DNA from: Patiria pectinifera
Taxonomy: Eukaryota > Echinodermata > Asteroidea > Valvatida > Asterinidae
Direction of reading: 5' to 3'
Length of the DNA: 64,000 nt
Assembly (NCBI GenBank): GCA_029964075.1
Contig: CM057142.1
Location: 32,614,392 to 32,678,391, forward strand
This document shows positions 1 through 11,334 of this stretch, piece by piece. The notes beneath the pieces were generated by a model that saw only the letters and a program-made list of their open reading frames with translations, did not search any database and was not told the origin of the DNA. Positions within the stretch are counted from its first letter, which is position 1. Each line of letters opens with the position of its first letter. The translations under genes and the position numbers were made by a program.

Positions 1-540
1 GCAGACGTCAAAAACCAAATATATAGAAGTGTTCCGGGAAGCCAGATTTAGTATGACACTCAAAGCAGCATTTTACATTTTACCAGCAATATTACAGAAA
101 TTGGTATGTAGATCAAACGTCATATGATTCATGTAAATATTACTAAACGTGGACAGCCGTTTTAACCCAAAGCTTCAAATGACAACTGTCTAGAACCAAG
201 ACTTACATTACGCACCATATGCGGCAATACAGTGTTTAAAGAAGAAAAAACGCCACAGAAAACTGCAGTCCTAAGTCGCCCCTACAATTAAAAGTAATTA
301 GAAATAAGTAGTATAAAATATTCACGTAGTCGTGAATAAATTCACGAACACGCAAAAAATATTCACGATCGGTTATGTCCCTTTGCAGCATGCACCGATT
401 CAACCTCGTCCCCAGTGCTTACTTTATTTCCAACCTCGTTTCCAATAGTAAGCCCTATATAGGAAACTTTCTTCCTAGCCTGCATCCTGATTTGATACCG
501 CAATTTGGATATTTGTTTAGGGGGGGGGGGGGATATTAAG

Positions 541-1104
541 AGGGCGCTGTTTCACTTTCTCTGTCTCTTTTTCGCTTTAAACGTCACAGATAAAATAGAG
601 GGCGCCATTTCACTTTAACGGTCCCATTTTAAACTTTACAGAAATATAGAGGGCGCTATTTTACTTTAGCGGTCTCTGAGCGTTTTCGAAACGACTGGTT
701 TTGGCTTCGTCTTTTAAGGCGACATTTTAGGCCCCGACTTCGGGGATTCCAGCTACATTTTGGTGCCTGTTATGCTTCAGGAACATTCAATTGGTTGATA
801 TGAGGACAAAATTTGGAATAATTTCGTTTAATTTGCCTCTCAGTGATTCAGAAGTCGGAGGCGAAGCCGAAGCCGAAGCCGAAGCAAAGGTTCCGAAAAA
901 CCCCTTTCTCACGCTTCACCTTAAAAAAAAAGTTAGATAAAATAGAGGGCGCCATTTCACTTTAATGGTCCCATTCAAACTTTACCTAAAAATAGAGGGC
1001 GCTATTTTACTTTAACGGTCTCTCTCAGCCTGCTCTCAGCTCATGCCCCGCGCCCGCTTCAAAAGGTACCGATAAATAGAGGGCGCCATTTCACTTGAAC
1101 GGTC
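541..1104 (+). repeat. Short interspersed repeats with a GAGGGCGC core (forward copies)
   Basis: A 29-bp motif, ATAGAGGGCGC followed by ATTTCACTTTAACGGTC, recurs at 595-623, 646-674, 942-970, 992-1020 and 1076-1104, with a partial copy at 541-560. Copies are paired: 595/646 and 942/992 are each 50-51 bp apart, showing that an 80-bp doublet was itself duplicated. The first of each pair reads GCGCCATTTC and the second GCGCTATTTT. Between the doublets lies a GAAGCC hexamer run (about 857-880). Confidence 0.8.
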
Positions 1105-1756
1105 TGAGCCACCGCCAGCTCTTCGTACTTCTGCAGATTATACAGAGGGTACCATAGCACATTAACTGGTGATAGGGGTGAAGGATACGGAAAGTCGTTC
1201 TGTTCTTAAAATTCTGTTATTTTTTTTTATATTTTTTTTTAATATTGACGATTAGCATTTCCGCTCTATATTTTTAGTAGGTTTGTTATTGATATTTCTT
1301 TTCATTCCTATGTACAAGAGAATTTACCGTACCGTGAGTTGGTTGTTTTTTTCCCTTTGAAATTGGACATATCGAATCCATTTTTTAAAGGTCTAATAGT
1401 GATTTATTCGACAAGCATGCAGGCAACATTCGATCAAGTTAATTTGGTAGTTATTAAACTCCATAATCTCTATTGAACAGGACTTTAATGTAGACTTCAA
1501 TTCGGCAAGTATTTCTCAAATTTCTAGTGTTTTAGTTGCTTTCACCTTCAGCTTTGACATTTTCACGTCCACCTAGACCTACTGCAAATTAAATGTGCCT
1601 TATTGACAGACTCTGCTTTCGTTTAAAGTTTAGTTAGTCACTCAAATTACATTGTTACCATTGGCGTGCTACATGGAAATGCATTTACTAGTGTGTCCCA
1701 CGTATGTGCGTCGGGGCATGGTGTCGGGGATTGTCGCTTAAAATTTTGCCCGAGGG

Positions 1757-1793
1757 GTGGGGATTTTGTCACTTCAAAAGTGACAATCCCCAC
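1757..1793. repeat. Hairpin, GTGGGGATT...TGTCACTT arms
   Basis: Arms 1757-1774 and 1778-1793 pair, with two extra T in the left arm. A third copy of the GGGGATTGTC arm lies at about 1726-1735. It lies within a GC-rich patch (about 1710-1840). The surrounding 90-codon open frames on both strands are not convincing genes. Confidence 0.6.
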
Positions 1794-2199
1794 GTCTTTG
1801 GTGGGGCAGCCCGGGTGGGGGGAAGGGGCGGGGAAAACAATTGATTGGCGCATAATAGCCATTAGTCATAGCATAGTGCAGAAGAGAGCGACTGTATCAA
1901 CAAAATGGCGAAAAAACACCAAAAACTGTGACTAGCGCGAGTGCTGCTTTTAATGCATAGATTTCCATAACATGTTGACCATTTTCTCACTTTAGTCGCC
2001 CGAGTTGTTGTACAATAATAATGGCGATTATGTAAGGTGTCCTAAATAACACAATCAGTATTATTAATATTAGTCGATGTGCGACCGCCATTTTCTCACG
2101 GTCGTTGGCATGATAATTAATAGTTCGACTAGAGTCTAGTCGTTTTCAAGAGAAAAGGCGATATATTAAATTACGCACTTCAACTTAATAACTTCAGTT

Positions 2200-2288
2200 A
2201 AAGTGTTATAGCGCCCTCTATTTTAATCATTGTGCTAGTCGAGTAAGGACCATAGTGGGGACCGTTTAAGCTATATGGCGCCCTCTAT
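2200..2288 (-). repeat. GAGGGCGC repeats, inverted copies
   Basis: Two copies of the same motif lie in reverse complement at 2200-2222 and 2260-2288. The second keeps GACCGTTTAAG and GGCGCCCTCTAT, so it includes both ends of the motif. With the forward copies at 541-1104 they bracket about 1.1 kb of DNA (1105-2199). Confidence 0.72.
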
Positions 2289-3660
2289 TTCCTTGTACCC
2301 GTTGAAGTGCTCGTAGATACATGTATCTTAAAATGGTAGGTGACAAAATATGAAAAAAATTAGAGGACTATTGCCAAGGAGAAACTGTCTGGGGCAACAC
2401 CATATCCAAGCAGGATAAGGATTATCAATGGTCTCATTTCATTCAGTTTTTATTCTTTTTACCTGATTGACATACAAATGTTTTTAAACAAATTCTTTGC
2501 AAAACAAATACTGATAATGGACTCCGGATGAGGAAACAATTTGAGAAATTAAAAATTCACAATTTTCCACAAAAACTATTTCAGATTGTTTAAACAGATC
2601 AGGTGACATTATAATTGGTCTTTGGAAGCCAATATAGGAGCACCTTATAATAAGCAATTCAGTACGGACATTAGATAAATAAAACATTTGGGTATGCCAA
2701 CAATTCTGATACTTGAATGCTTTGACGTAAATTAAGCTTTTAATACAAAAAAAATCAAACATTAGAAAAAAATAATAACATTAGAGGGTATTAAAGCTGG
2801 TCCTTTTTTGTGAATTAACAAATTAAAAAGGAACATAAAAGCTAGGAGATATCCCCCCCCCCACACTTTTAAAAAAATTGATACTTAAGAGATCATGTTT
2901 TGAAATATTTTAAGCATTATCTTATTTAATTTGGCTATTATGTGAACACAATTTTTGATGAGGCAAGTTCAGCACTCGGTATACATTGCGTTTATCCTTT
3001 TGTGGGTTAATTTAACAAGTAAAATCAAAAGACATGCAAAACCACCAAAAGACACCAAGTGAACAAAATAAAATAAGTTAGTAGTGAAAACGTGCAATCA
3101 AATAGACAATACAAAAGGATATACACAATGTAATCTGAGTGCCAGTAACCTGTTGCAATGCAAAGGAGTTCTTTGAGAAGAAGAAAAAAAGAACCATTTT
3201 ATTTGTTTAAGGTAGGTGAAATAAAAGTGAGGGGGAGAGGTCTTCAATAGTCCTTAAATTTTCCAACATTTTGGTACATAGAAATTCCTGAACAGTTCCC
3301 AGTGATTCTTTAAATTTTCCAAAAGTTTACAATTCTTGAGTTTTTCTAATCGATTTAAAATTGTAAAGAAAACAACCCATTTTAGTTACATGGACATCTT
3401 AAATTTGTAAATTTCTCAAACATCCTAATTTTTTGGAAAGTGTTTAAAACGCTTGTATTTACTTAAATTAGTTATCTTTGAAAAAAATGCCCTATTAAGT
3501 TAAATGGCAACAGTGTTTTTGTCTCATTGGCAAATTGGTATGGGGCTTTAGCACTACCGCCAACACGCAAAATGTTCACTGTAGATGAGACTTCCTTTAC
3601 ATTTTGTACTTGTTTATTCTTTCTTGTTCCTTGAGTAAAAACTAACTTAAGGAATTCGAA
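2289..3660. other. AT-rich stretch with no recognisable feature
   Basis: No gene, tRNA or inverted-terminal element could be supported here. There is a homopolymer C run near 2856 and general AT-rich sequence. Confidence 0.6.
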
Positions 3661-3674
3661 GAGGCAAGCACAGA

Positions 3675-3818
3675 AAACAGGGTCATCAGTTCATCTGTTG
3701 GTCTTCCTTCCTTCCTTCCTTCCTTCTTCCGGTTCTTGTTTCTGATGAGACCATCCTTGTCCAGATAGAGCAGCTTCGTCATTGCCTAGTCTCATCCAAG
3801 TTTGGTAGTCCTCATGTT
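3675..3818 (-). pseudogene. Exon-like module B1 plus A1 (minus strand)
   Basis: Read on the minus strand, a GTTTTAG acceptor-like site is followed by an open frame EHEDYQTWMRLGNDEAALSG and then KQEPEEGR... ending after KTNR at a stop. The first part is box B; the second is box A, which here contains an expanded TTCC microsatellite (3704-3728). A second copy of box B with the same acceptor lies at 10357-10412. I do not recognise the protein. It may be an exon of an unknown gene family or a decayed copy. Confidence 0.45.
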
Positions 3819-3965
3819 CTAAAACATGACAAACAGGATAAGCCGGCAAGCAAACGTTAGAACTTATATTTACAGAGGAAATCAAGCATTATGTACTTTG
3901 TAATGGAGACAAAGTATCAAAAGAAAAACAAATTGAAGTCTTCATACCTTGGTCTCTTTCTTGCA

Positions 3966-4041
3966 CCTCAAGAATTAGTAATGTCCAGCTCGGCAAGGAG
4001 GGTCGGTCATCTGTCGGTCCTCCCTGCTTCTGGTTCCTCGG
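3966..4041 (-). repeat. Exon-like box A2 (minus strand)
   Basis: A diverged copy of the 80-bp box A. On the minus strand it ends CTTGAG followed by GTGCAAG, a weak donor. The conserved CCGACAGATG and GAGGAACC-type segments are recognisable. Confidence 0.5.
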
Positions 4042-4761
4042 CATTCATTTGTGGAGAAGCTTCATCCTCTTAAAGTCAACATGTAAGATTCTCTTCCATG
4101 TCAAGCATGTTACATCCAGTTGCAGAATCCATCTGGTTCAGTTGCAGAAGGTCCTTTATGATTTAAACAAAACAAAAAATATCGACCTAGGCTAGCTAGG
4201 TTATGTGTTATTGGCATGTTTTAATTTCCACTTGTTATTAAGACTATACGAGGCAATGTGACTTCCCTTTCAATGATGGTCTCCATAAAATTGGACTTCA
4301 AGCTCTTGGGAAAAGGGTCAAGAGGTTTGCACTCGTTTAAAGCAGTAACACATCAAGCATTGTCATGCGATTAACTTCCAGCTGTTTTGAAAATGTTCCA
4401 GGCATTGCATCGATTTCTAACCATCCCTAAGTCCCTGGAGGATGTGCAAATTATATTGAAATTGGTGGATTCAGGACTGTTGGGGATACTTTTGTGCTAT
4501 ATGTATTGCTCGTCTGGAAGTTATCTTTGTTAAAATCAAATGTTAGCCTACTAAGACAATTCTTGGTTTTCCTCTGTACTAGTGCTTCTGATACCTCAGT
4601 TTCATATGTGATGGCTTGAGGCAGGCTCGTCCTCATCTCAGAAGAGCTATGCCCTTATCAGCCAGTTGTCCTCATTCCTCTAAAAAAAAAGATTAAAATG
4701 AAAGAAAACGTTTGAATTATTAAGAAATTGCAGTCTTATGGCATTCACTTCAGCTTAAACG

Positions 4762-5315
4762 CAGGCAGGTCTCGCAGGCAGGTCTCGCAGGCAGGTCTCG
4801 CAGGCAGGTCTCGCAGGCAGGTCTCGCAGGCAGGTCTCGCAGGCAGGTCTCGCAGGCAGGTCTCGCAGGCAGGTCTCGCAGGCAGGTCTCGCAGGCAGGT
4901 CTCGCAGGCAGGTCTCGCAGGCAGGTCTCGCAGGCAGGTCTCGCAGGCAGGTCTCGCAGGCAGGTGTCGCAGGCAGGTGTCGCAGGCAGGTGTCGCAGGC
5001 AGGTGTCGCAGGCAGGTGTCGCAGGCAGGTGTCGCAGGCAGGTGTCGCAGGCAGGTGTCGCAGGCAGGTGTCGCAGGCAGGTGTCGCAGGCAGGTGTCGC
5101 AGGCAGGTGTCGCAGGCAGGTGTCGCAAGCAGGTGTCGCAAGCAGGTGTCGCAAGCAGGTGTCGCAAGCGGGTGTCTAGGCAGGTGTCGAGGTCTAGCGA
5201 GTCCGCAGGTGTCAGTTCGCAGTCTCGCAAGCGAGTCTCGCCAGCAAAGTCTCGCCAGCGAGTCTCGCCAGCAAGTCTCGCCAGCAAGTCTCGCCAGCAA
5301 GTCTCGCCAGCAAGA
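4762..5315. repeat. 13-bp minisatellite, about 42 units
   Basis: Unit CAGGCAGGTCTCG, then blocks of the variants CAGGCAGGTGTCG (from about 4960), CAAGCAGGTGTCG (about 5126-5175) and CCAGCAAGTCTCG (about 5228-5315), the last region more diverged. Since 13 is not a multiple of 3 and the unit has no stop in any frame, long open frames exist on both strands (for example 198 codons at 4728-5324). They are by-products, not genes. The block order of variants shows stepwise expansion. Confidence 0.95.
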
Positions 5316-5337
5316 GTAAACTAATTTTAAAACTCAC

Positions 5338-5508
5338 CTCAAGAATCAGTAATGGGAAGCCCAGCAAGCAGGTCATCCGTTCATCTGTCGGTCCTCCTCC
5401 CTGCTTCCGGTTCCTACGTTGTCTGCATGGATGATGTTTTTGAAATTGGGGCCATGTCCTCTCATCCTCACCGACTCAAGCAGCCTCGTCATCCAGCCAG
5501 TTAGTGCT
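5338..5508 (-). pseudogene. Exon-like module A3 with upstream B-type box (minus strand)
   Basis: Minus strand: acceptor-like TTTACAAAAG, then a frame STNWLDDEAA interrupted by TGA. It then runs in the same frame through GEDERTWPQF and RNRKQGGGPTDERMT to WASHY and a stop. The exon-like unit ends CTTGAG followed by GTGAGTT, a good donor. The premature TGA argues for decay or a non-coding transcript. Confidence 0.45.
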
Positions 5509-5667
5509 CCTTTTGTAAAGTACAGAAAGAGGAGAGACACTTTGAATTAACCAAACAAACCAATGCTCCACCACCAGTAATTTTTCTTTTCTTGAAAACA
5601 CATCAAGAGAGCTCAAGTTTACCCATTTTGATTCGACTTGCTCAAGTTTACTTGATTATAAACTAAC

Positions 5668-5835
5668 CTCAAGAATCAGTAATGGGAAGCCCAGCAAGCA
5701 GGTCATCCGTTCATCTGTCGGTCCTCCTCCCTGCTTCCGGTTCCTAGGTTTTGTCTGCATGGATGATGTTCAAGTTGGGGTCTTATCCTCTCATCCACAC
5801 CGACTGAAGCAGACTCGTCATCCATGCTCCCTTTC
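5668..5835 (-). pseudogene. Exon-like module A4 with upstream B-type box (minus strand)
   Basis: Minus strand: acceptor-like ATACTTTAG, then an open frame containing GSMDDESASVGVDERIRPQL and, after it, HHPCRQNLGTGSREEDRQMN before a stop. The end is CTTGAG followed by GTTAGTT. It is about 330 bp from A3 and A5 and nearly identical to them in box A, so the three are a local tandem duplication. Confidence 0.45.
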
Positions 5836-5989
5836 TAAAGTATAGAAAGGGGAAAGACAGTCTGAATTAACCCAACAAAGCAATGCTTCACCACCAAAAC
5901 TTTCTGTGGGAAAAATATCAATAGAGCTCAAGTTCATCCATTTTGATTCGACTTGCTCAAGTTTAATTTAAAGTACATGTACGACTTAC

Positions 5990-6183
5990 CTCAAGAATCA
6001 GTAATGGGAAGCCCAGCAAGCAGGTCATCCGTTCATCTGTCGGTCCTCCTCCCTGCTTCCGGTTCCTCGAGCTTGTGTATGGTAAAGCTGTAGGAGGGTT
6101 CATGTTCGTCATAACAGAGCATCCTCCTCATCCGGTCTGCATGTCTCCACTTCCAGATCCTCATTAGAAGCTGCAACTCTTTC
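5990..6183 (-). pseudogene. Exon-like module A5 plus C1 (minus strand)
   Basis: The best-preserved exon-like unit. Minus strand: a pyrimidine-rich acceptor CCCCTGTTCACTTAG, then GAAAGAGTTGCAGCT..., through box A to CTTGAG followed by GTAAGTCG, a consensus donor. One frame reads KELQLLMRIWKWRHADRMRR and continues to LEEPEAGRRTDR and a stop. The frame shared with other C boxes reads ERVAASNEDLEVET. The product is unrecognised. Confidence 0.5.
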
Positions 6184-6559
6184 CTAAGTGAACAGGGGTA
6201 TGAAAACACTGGGCCTAGCCCGTTTGTTAAACATTCCAATGCAGCCAATAGGTATGTCTAATATAAGCTTACCTGCAACCTTAGAAATGAATGGTTTTAC
6301 CGTGTTTATACCATGCATTTATATTTCAATGTTTTCCGTGATTTTCTTTTAAAAACGGACACCATTATATTTTGTTGTAATGGACACACAACGTGCCGCC
6401 CATAATGTACAAGAATGTGTCGACACTGCTAATGCAGTATTCTTTCCTAATGCATCCTGCACACGTATATAGTTCTGCGGAAAAAGAATGTCTTAAAGAT
6501 ACAGCTGTAGTTACCGTAAATGCCGTCATTTTGTTGACCGACTTTTCCATTCTAACTGA

Positions 6560-8470
6560 CGATTATTGTTATTTTTTTTTAACACCGCTGTAAGTTGCAG
6601 TAATTTGGCCGTAATTTCCGCTGTTTTATTTGTTTGCTATTGTCAATTTCTCCACCGTTTTCCCAAATTTAGTTTTTCGACTTTTTTGAAGCTATAGCGG
6701 TGTTGCCATGCTACCGATCCGCTGCCAATAAGATTTTATCATAATTTCCGTCAGTTTTTTCTGTAGCTCATTGGCAACATTTTGCAACGTGAGTGTCCGA
6801 AGTTGGGAAATTAACAGCCTCCTCAACTATTTTTGTGACTGAACGGTTTTTACTACTTCGATTTTTGATGTAATTTTCGTCATTTTCATAGCCATCTGTC
6901 GGAGTTGAATTTATCCACATACGATGTGATTTTAGACCGACTTGATTTTTTCTTCAACATTTGTTCGACATGATGATTATTAAGTTCTTTTTTAACATTG
7001 CTGGAAATTTTGCCGTAATTTTCGCCGTTTTACTTGTTTTGCTATTGTCATTTTCCCCACCGTTTTCCCAAAATTAGTTTTCCGACTTTTTTGAAGCGGT
7101 GTTGCAGTTGCTACCGATCCGCTGCCAGTAAGATTTTATCATAATTTCCGTCAGTATTTTTTTTTTCTGTGGCATTGCCACATTTTGCATAGTGTCGAAG
7201 TTGGGAAATAAGCAGCCTCCTCGCCTATATTTGTTACTGAACGTTTTTTGCCGCTCCGATTTGTGATGTAATTTTCGTCATTTTCATAGCCATCTGTTGG
7301 AGGCGGAGTAGTATTTCAACGAAAGAATTTATCCACACACGATGTGATTTTAGACCGACTTGATATTTTTTTTCAATTTTCGTCAAATACTTTTGTTCGA
7401 CATGGCGATTATTATTTTTTTTTTACACCGCTGTAAATTTTGCCGTAATTTCCGCCATTTTATTTGCTATTGTCATTTTCCCCACCGTTTTCCAAATTTG
7501 GTTTTCCGACTTTTTTGAAGCGGTGTTGCAGTTGCTACCGATTCGCTGCCGATAAGATTTTATCATAATTTCCGTCAGTTTTTTCTGTGGCATGGCCAAA
7601 TTTTGCATAGTGTCGAAGTTGGGAAATAAGCAGCCTCCTCTCCTATATTGACTGAACGGTTTTTGCCGCTTCGATTTTTGATGCAATTTTCGTCATTTTC
7701 ATAGCCATCTGTTGGAGGTGGAGTAGTATTTTTACTAGAAGAATTTATCCACATACGATGTGATTTTAGACCGACTTGACATTTTCTTCAATTTTCGTCA
7801 AATATTTTTTGTACGACATGGCGATTATGCATTTCTTTTTTAACACCGCTGTAAATTTTGCCGTAACTTTGCCGTAATTTCCGCCGTTTTATTTGTTTTG
7901 CTGTTGTCATTTTTCCCACCGTTTTTCCAAAATTAGTTTCCGACTTTTTTTGAAGCTGGCGGTGTTGCAGTTGCTACCGATCCGCTGCCAGTAAGATTTT
8001 ATCATTCCCGTCAGATTTTCTGTGGCATGGCCACATTTTGCATAGTGTCGAAGTTGGGAAATAAGCAGCCTCCTCGCCTATATTTGTGACTGAACGGTTT
8101 TTAACGCTTCGATTTTTGATGTAATTTTCGTCATTTTATGTTGGAGTTGAATTTATCCACATACAATGTGATTTTAGACCGACTTGATCTTTTTTCTTCA
8201 ATTTTCGTCAAGCATTTTTTGTTCGACATGGCGATTATTAATTTCTTTTAACACCGCTGTAAATTTTGCAGTAATTTGGCCGTAATTTCCGCTGTTTTAT
8301 TTGTTTTGCTGTTATTTTCCCCACCGTTTTCCAAAATTAGTTTTCCGACTTTTTTTTTAAGCTAGCGGTGTTGCAGTTGCTACCGATGTTATCATAATTT
8401 CCGTCATTTTTTTCTGTAGCTCAGTGTCCACATTTTGCATAGTGTCGAAGTTGGGAATTTAGCAGCCTCT
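6560..8470. repeat. Tandem repeat array, monomer about 415 bp, five copies
   Basis: Landmarks recur in order in each monomer: CACCGCTGTAA, GCCGTAATTTCCGCC, TTTTCCGACTTTTTTGAAG, CTACCGATCCGCTGCC, TTCCGTCAG, GTGTCGAAGTTGGGAA, and CATACGATGTGATTTTAGAC. CCGTCA landmarks fall at about 6747, 7147, 7573, 8007 and 8400. Partial monomers recur at about 9650-9900, 12250-12580, 12725-12870, 13930-14110 and 14230-14600. No stable long frame is shared by all monomers. Confidence 0.88.
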
Positions 8471-8478
8471 TCGCGTAG

Positions 8479-8534
8479 TCTGTCTCCACTTTTACATCCT
8501 TATTTTCTATGAAAGCTGCCAATCGTTCCAAGTG
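8479..8534 (-). pseudogene. Exon-like box C2 (minus strand)
   Basis: Minus-strand translation ERLAAFIENKDVKVETD aligns with C1, C3 and C4. The acceptor is damaged: CACTTGG replaces CACTTAGG. No box A follows it; the 415-bp repeat array is adjacent instead. Confidence 0.42.
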
Positions 8535-8768
8535 AACAGGGGTACGAAATCACTGGGTCAAGCCCATTTGTTATTAAAGTTACACAATTACAATGCATCT
8601 ATGTTTAAGCCTACCTGTAACCTGGTCATGGTTTTGACCCCAATGGAAACCAACGATTCTACCCATGGTTACAACGTTTACTTCAATGTTCTCATTATTA
8701 CTTGTAAACACAGACTAGATTATTCATTTCAATGCACACAAAATATGTGCCGACGCTAATAATGGCAG

Positions 8769-8782
8769 GTTGCCTTGGAAAC
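8769..8782. promoter_or_regulatory. X-box-like motif, module copy 1
   Basis: GTTGCCTTGGAAAC matches the RFX-factor X-box pattern of two half sites separated by two bases. It lies in a block conserved in all three large modules. Binding is inference. Confidence 0.35.
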
Positions 8783-10356
8783 CGCATATAACTCGCACAC
8801 GAACATTAAAGAAATTCACATGACCTTTAGATGACAAAATGTCATCTTTATCCTTGCCGATCCCTTCCAAATCGGACTTACATAAAACATATACAGCGGA
8901 AGGAGGTTATAGGCCCTAATTACAAAAAAAACCCAGTAACACTAGACAAAAATGATAATGTTATTTCATGCGACCGTAAACGTGTCGGTGTCTTAATATT
9001 TTCTTAGGAAATCACGTATAGGCCCAAGTGTGGTATACTCATAGCCACACACCCATTTGATTGTCAATGTCATAAACCCATGATATTAAAAAAATATCAC
9101 TAATTACTGGTCTTTAACCTGCAGCTTTAACTCACTACCACAGCGCTGCTATTTTGGCAGTTAGTTTCCGAGTTTTTTCCCGCTGAATAAATCAGCACTG
9201 AGATCAAGTCTCATTCCAAGCCGATGCTTGATGGCCGGCTTAACGTTATCAAATTATGTCAACGTAAGACAACCAAATACAATAGACTTGATGAAAACAT
9301 GTATCTTTGCCGATTTTTAAAAATCGGCCTGACATAAATGATGTAGATGAACATTGAAACAATTACAAGAACACGAAGAAATGCCGCACGTCTTATACGT
9401 AAGTCGGCCATTTTCCTAAATCGATTTGTTTGTCGCATTTAAGTTGTACCCTGTTCACATGCATATGCCTAACTTGGTTTTTTTTGTGTGGCCGTTAGGT
9501 CTTTTGAAGGCAAACTTCTCGACGATGTCACTAATTTTCTTTATTTTCGCTGACGAATATACTTTAAAAATGTGGTGCAGATCAGCGGGGAAAAAGCCTT
9601 AAAATACCAATGTAATTGAAAGTCGGTCATGCTCTTGTTCGATATGGTCGTAATGATGGATGTTTTCCATAGTTTCCGTCATATTTAATTTCGTTTGCTG
9701 CCGTCATTTTTCACGCCGTTCGGCTTTTTGAAGCAGTGTAGTACCGGTAGTTGCTGCCCATCATAGCATCAAAATTGTTTCATCACTTTTCTGTAGCCAT
9801 TTTTTTTCGCATGACATCGAAGTTTCAAAAATTTACACCGATTTTCAAGTATAAATTTCTTTCTCGACCACTGTCGTTGCTTTAATTTCGTTATTTTCGC
9901 AACTGATTTTTTTTTACTTTGTAGGTAAGAATAATAACACTGAAATCAGGTATTATTCTCTCAATAGCGCTGTGATTTTCTTTTGGCCGTATGTTTCGTT
10001 GCTTTAATTTTTTGCCGCGTTGATTTTTCTTCATTTTCCAAGCCACCTGTAGGAAGCAGATTTCTTCGAGAAGAAAATCCTCGTACGATGTGATTTCCGC
10101 AGTAATTTATTTTGCACCGATTTCATTTTTGTTTAAAATTTTCGTCACATAACACACGTAGTCAAATATTTCGGGTAGGTATCGCAGTAACGGTAAGAAA
10201 TAACACTGATTTCAGTTATTTCCTCCAATATAGCTGTAAATTTGGCGTAAAAAGTCGTATTTTCGTCGTTTTTATGTTTTATATTACTGACTTTGCAAAA
10301 TATGCAGTCTGATTTCTGATCCAATATTCTGCAAGTTAATTGTGAAGGTTTCCTTG

Positions 10357-10412
10357 TCCAGATACAGCTTCGTCATTGTCCAGTCTCGTCCAAGCTTGGT
10401 GGTACCCATCTT
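10357..10412 (-). pseudogene. Exon-like box B2 (minus strand)
   Basis: Reads DGYHQAWTRLDNDEAVSGQG in the frame matching B1 (YQTWMRLGNDEAALSGQG), preceded by the same TTATGTTTTAG acceptor-like sequence. Amino-acid-level similarity with base changes is seen between B1 and B2, but no clear donor follows B2. Confidence 0.45.
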
Positions 10413-10573
10413 CTAAAACATAACAAAGAAAGTAAACAAGCCAAATTTTGAATTTATATTTAAAGAGAAAATCAAGCACCGCGTATTTTATACGAGTGAC
10501 TTACATGGTATCAAAGGAATAGCAAATTCAAGTTTACATATCCCGTCTCTTTTCGTTTTCAAAGTAAACTCAC

Positions 10574-10706
10574 CTCATGAATCAGCAATGACCAGCCCAG
10601 CAGAGTCAGTGAACCGTCGGTCCTCCCAGCTTACGATGGCTTGAGGGAGGCTCATCCTCATCTCAGTAGAGCAATTCCCTCATCAGTCAGTGGTCCTCGT
10701 TTCTCT
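10574..10706 (-). repeat. Exon-like module A6 with upstream box (minus strand)
   Basis: Diverged copy of box A ending in CTCATGAG followed by GTGAGT on the minus strand. Upstream, after a CCATTTAG acceptor-like site, is a B-like segment with several stops. A similar segment without box A lies at 4614-4683. Confidence 0.42.
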
Positions 10707-10906
10707 AAATGGATTCAAATAACGAAAGGAAATATGTGAATTATTATTTAGAAATATTGAGCTGGGGAGGGCTAGAGAGGGAAAGGAAACTTTGATTTCT
10801 CCCACAAAGCAACGCCATGATTACATAAAAGACAGCCAGATCACACCTTTTGATTAGTTTCTGTGACTTGCTTGTTCCTGTTCATTTTTTGTGCATGTAA
10901 ACTAAC

Positions 10907-10984
10907 CTGATTATCAGTAATGAGAAGCCCAGCAAGCAGGTCATCCGTTCATCTGTCGGTCCTCCTCCCTGCTTCCGGTTCCTC
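10907..10984 (-). repeat. Exon-like box A7 (minus strand)
   Basis: Nearly identical to A3-A5 over 70 bp. The minus-strand end reads CTGATAATCAG followed by GTTAGT instead of CTTGAG. It is followed 220 bp away by A8. Confidence 0.5.
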
Positions 10985-11127
10985 GAGTTTCTGTGTGATG
11001 AGGCTGTTGGAGAAAAAAAAAACTTTGAATAACCTCACAAAGCAAAGCCCCTCTTCAAGCAAGCAGATCACCCATTTTGATTAGTTCTTTGACTTGATTG
11101 TTTCTATTTAAGTACATGTAAACAAAC

Positions 11128-11334
11128 CTGATAATCAGTAATGGGGAGCCCAGCAAGCAGGTCATCCGTTCATCTCTCGGTCCTCCTCCCTGCTTCCGGT
11201 TCCTCGAGTACGTGTGTGATGAGGCTGTTGCAGCCTTGGAGGATTCATTTTCGTTCAGACAAAGCAGGCTAGCTCATTCAGTCTGTCTCAACTTTTAGAT
11301 CATCAGTTTCTTTGATGAAAGCTGCAACTCTTTC
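11128..11334 (-). pseudogene. Exon-like module A8 plus C3 (minus strand)
   Basis: Minus strand: the same CCCCTGTTCACTTAG acceptor as module A5/C1, then ERVAAFIKETDDLKVETD followed by stops, then box A (LEEPEAGRRTER in one frame). It ends TATCAG followed by GTTTGTT, a weak donor. Comparison with C1 shows indels that break the frame. Confidence 0.45.

Larger units (their letters stand above)
8470..9600 (-). repeat. Large duplicated module, copy 1
   Basis: Contains box C2, then (+ strand order) a GGGTACGAAA segment, a CCTACCTGTAACCTGG segment that is CCAGGTTACAG followed by GTAGGC on the minus strand (a donor-like end, 8610-8625), an X-box-like motif (8769-8782), GTAAGT-hairpin motifs and a CAGCGCTG segment (about 9135). 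The order is the same in the copies near 11.3 and 12.9 kb. Confidence 0.7.

Noticed and set aside
4728-5324. Long open frames on both strands (up to 198 codons) with 13-residue repeats
   Set aside because: They result from a stop-free 13-bp minisatellite. All frames are open equally, so there is no coding signal.
6560-8470. CRISPR-like array
   Set aside because: Monomers of about 415 bp in animal DNA without short constant repeats and unique spacers; this is an ordinary tandem repeat.
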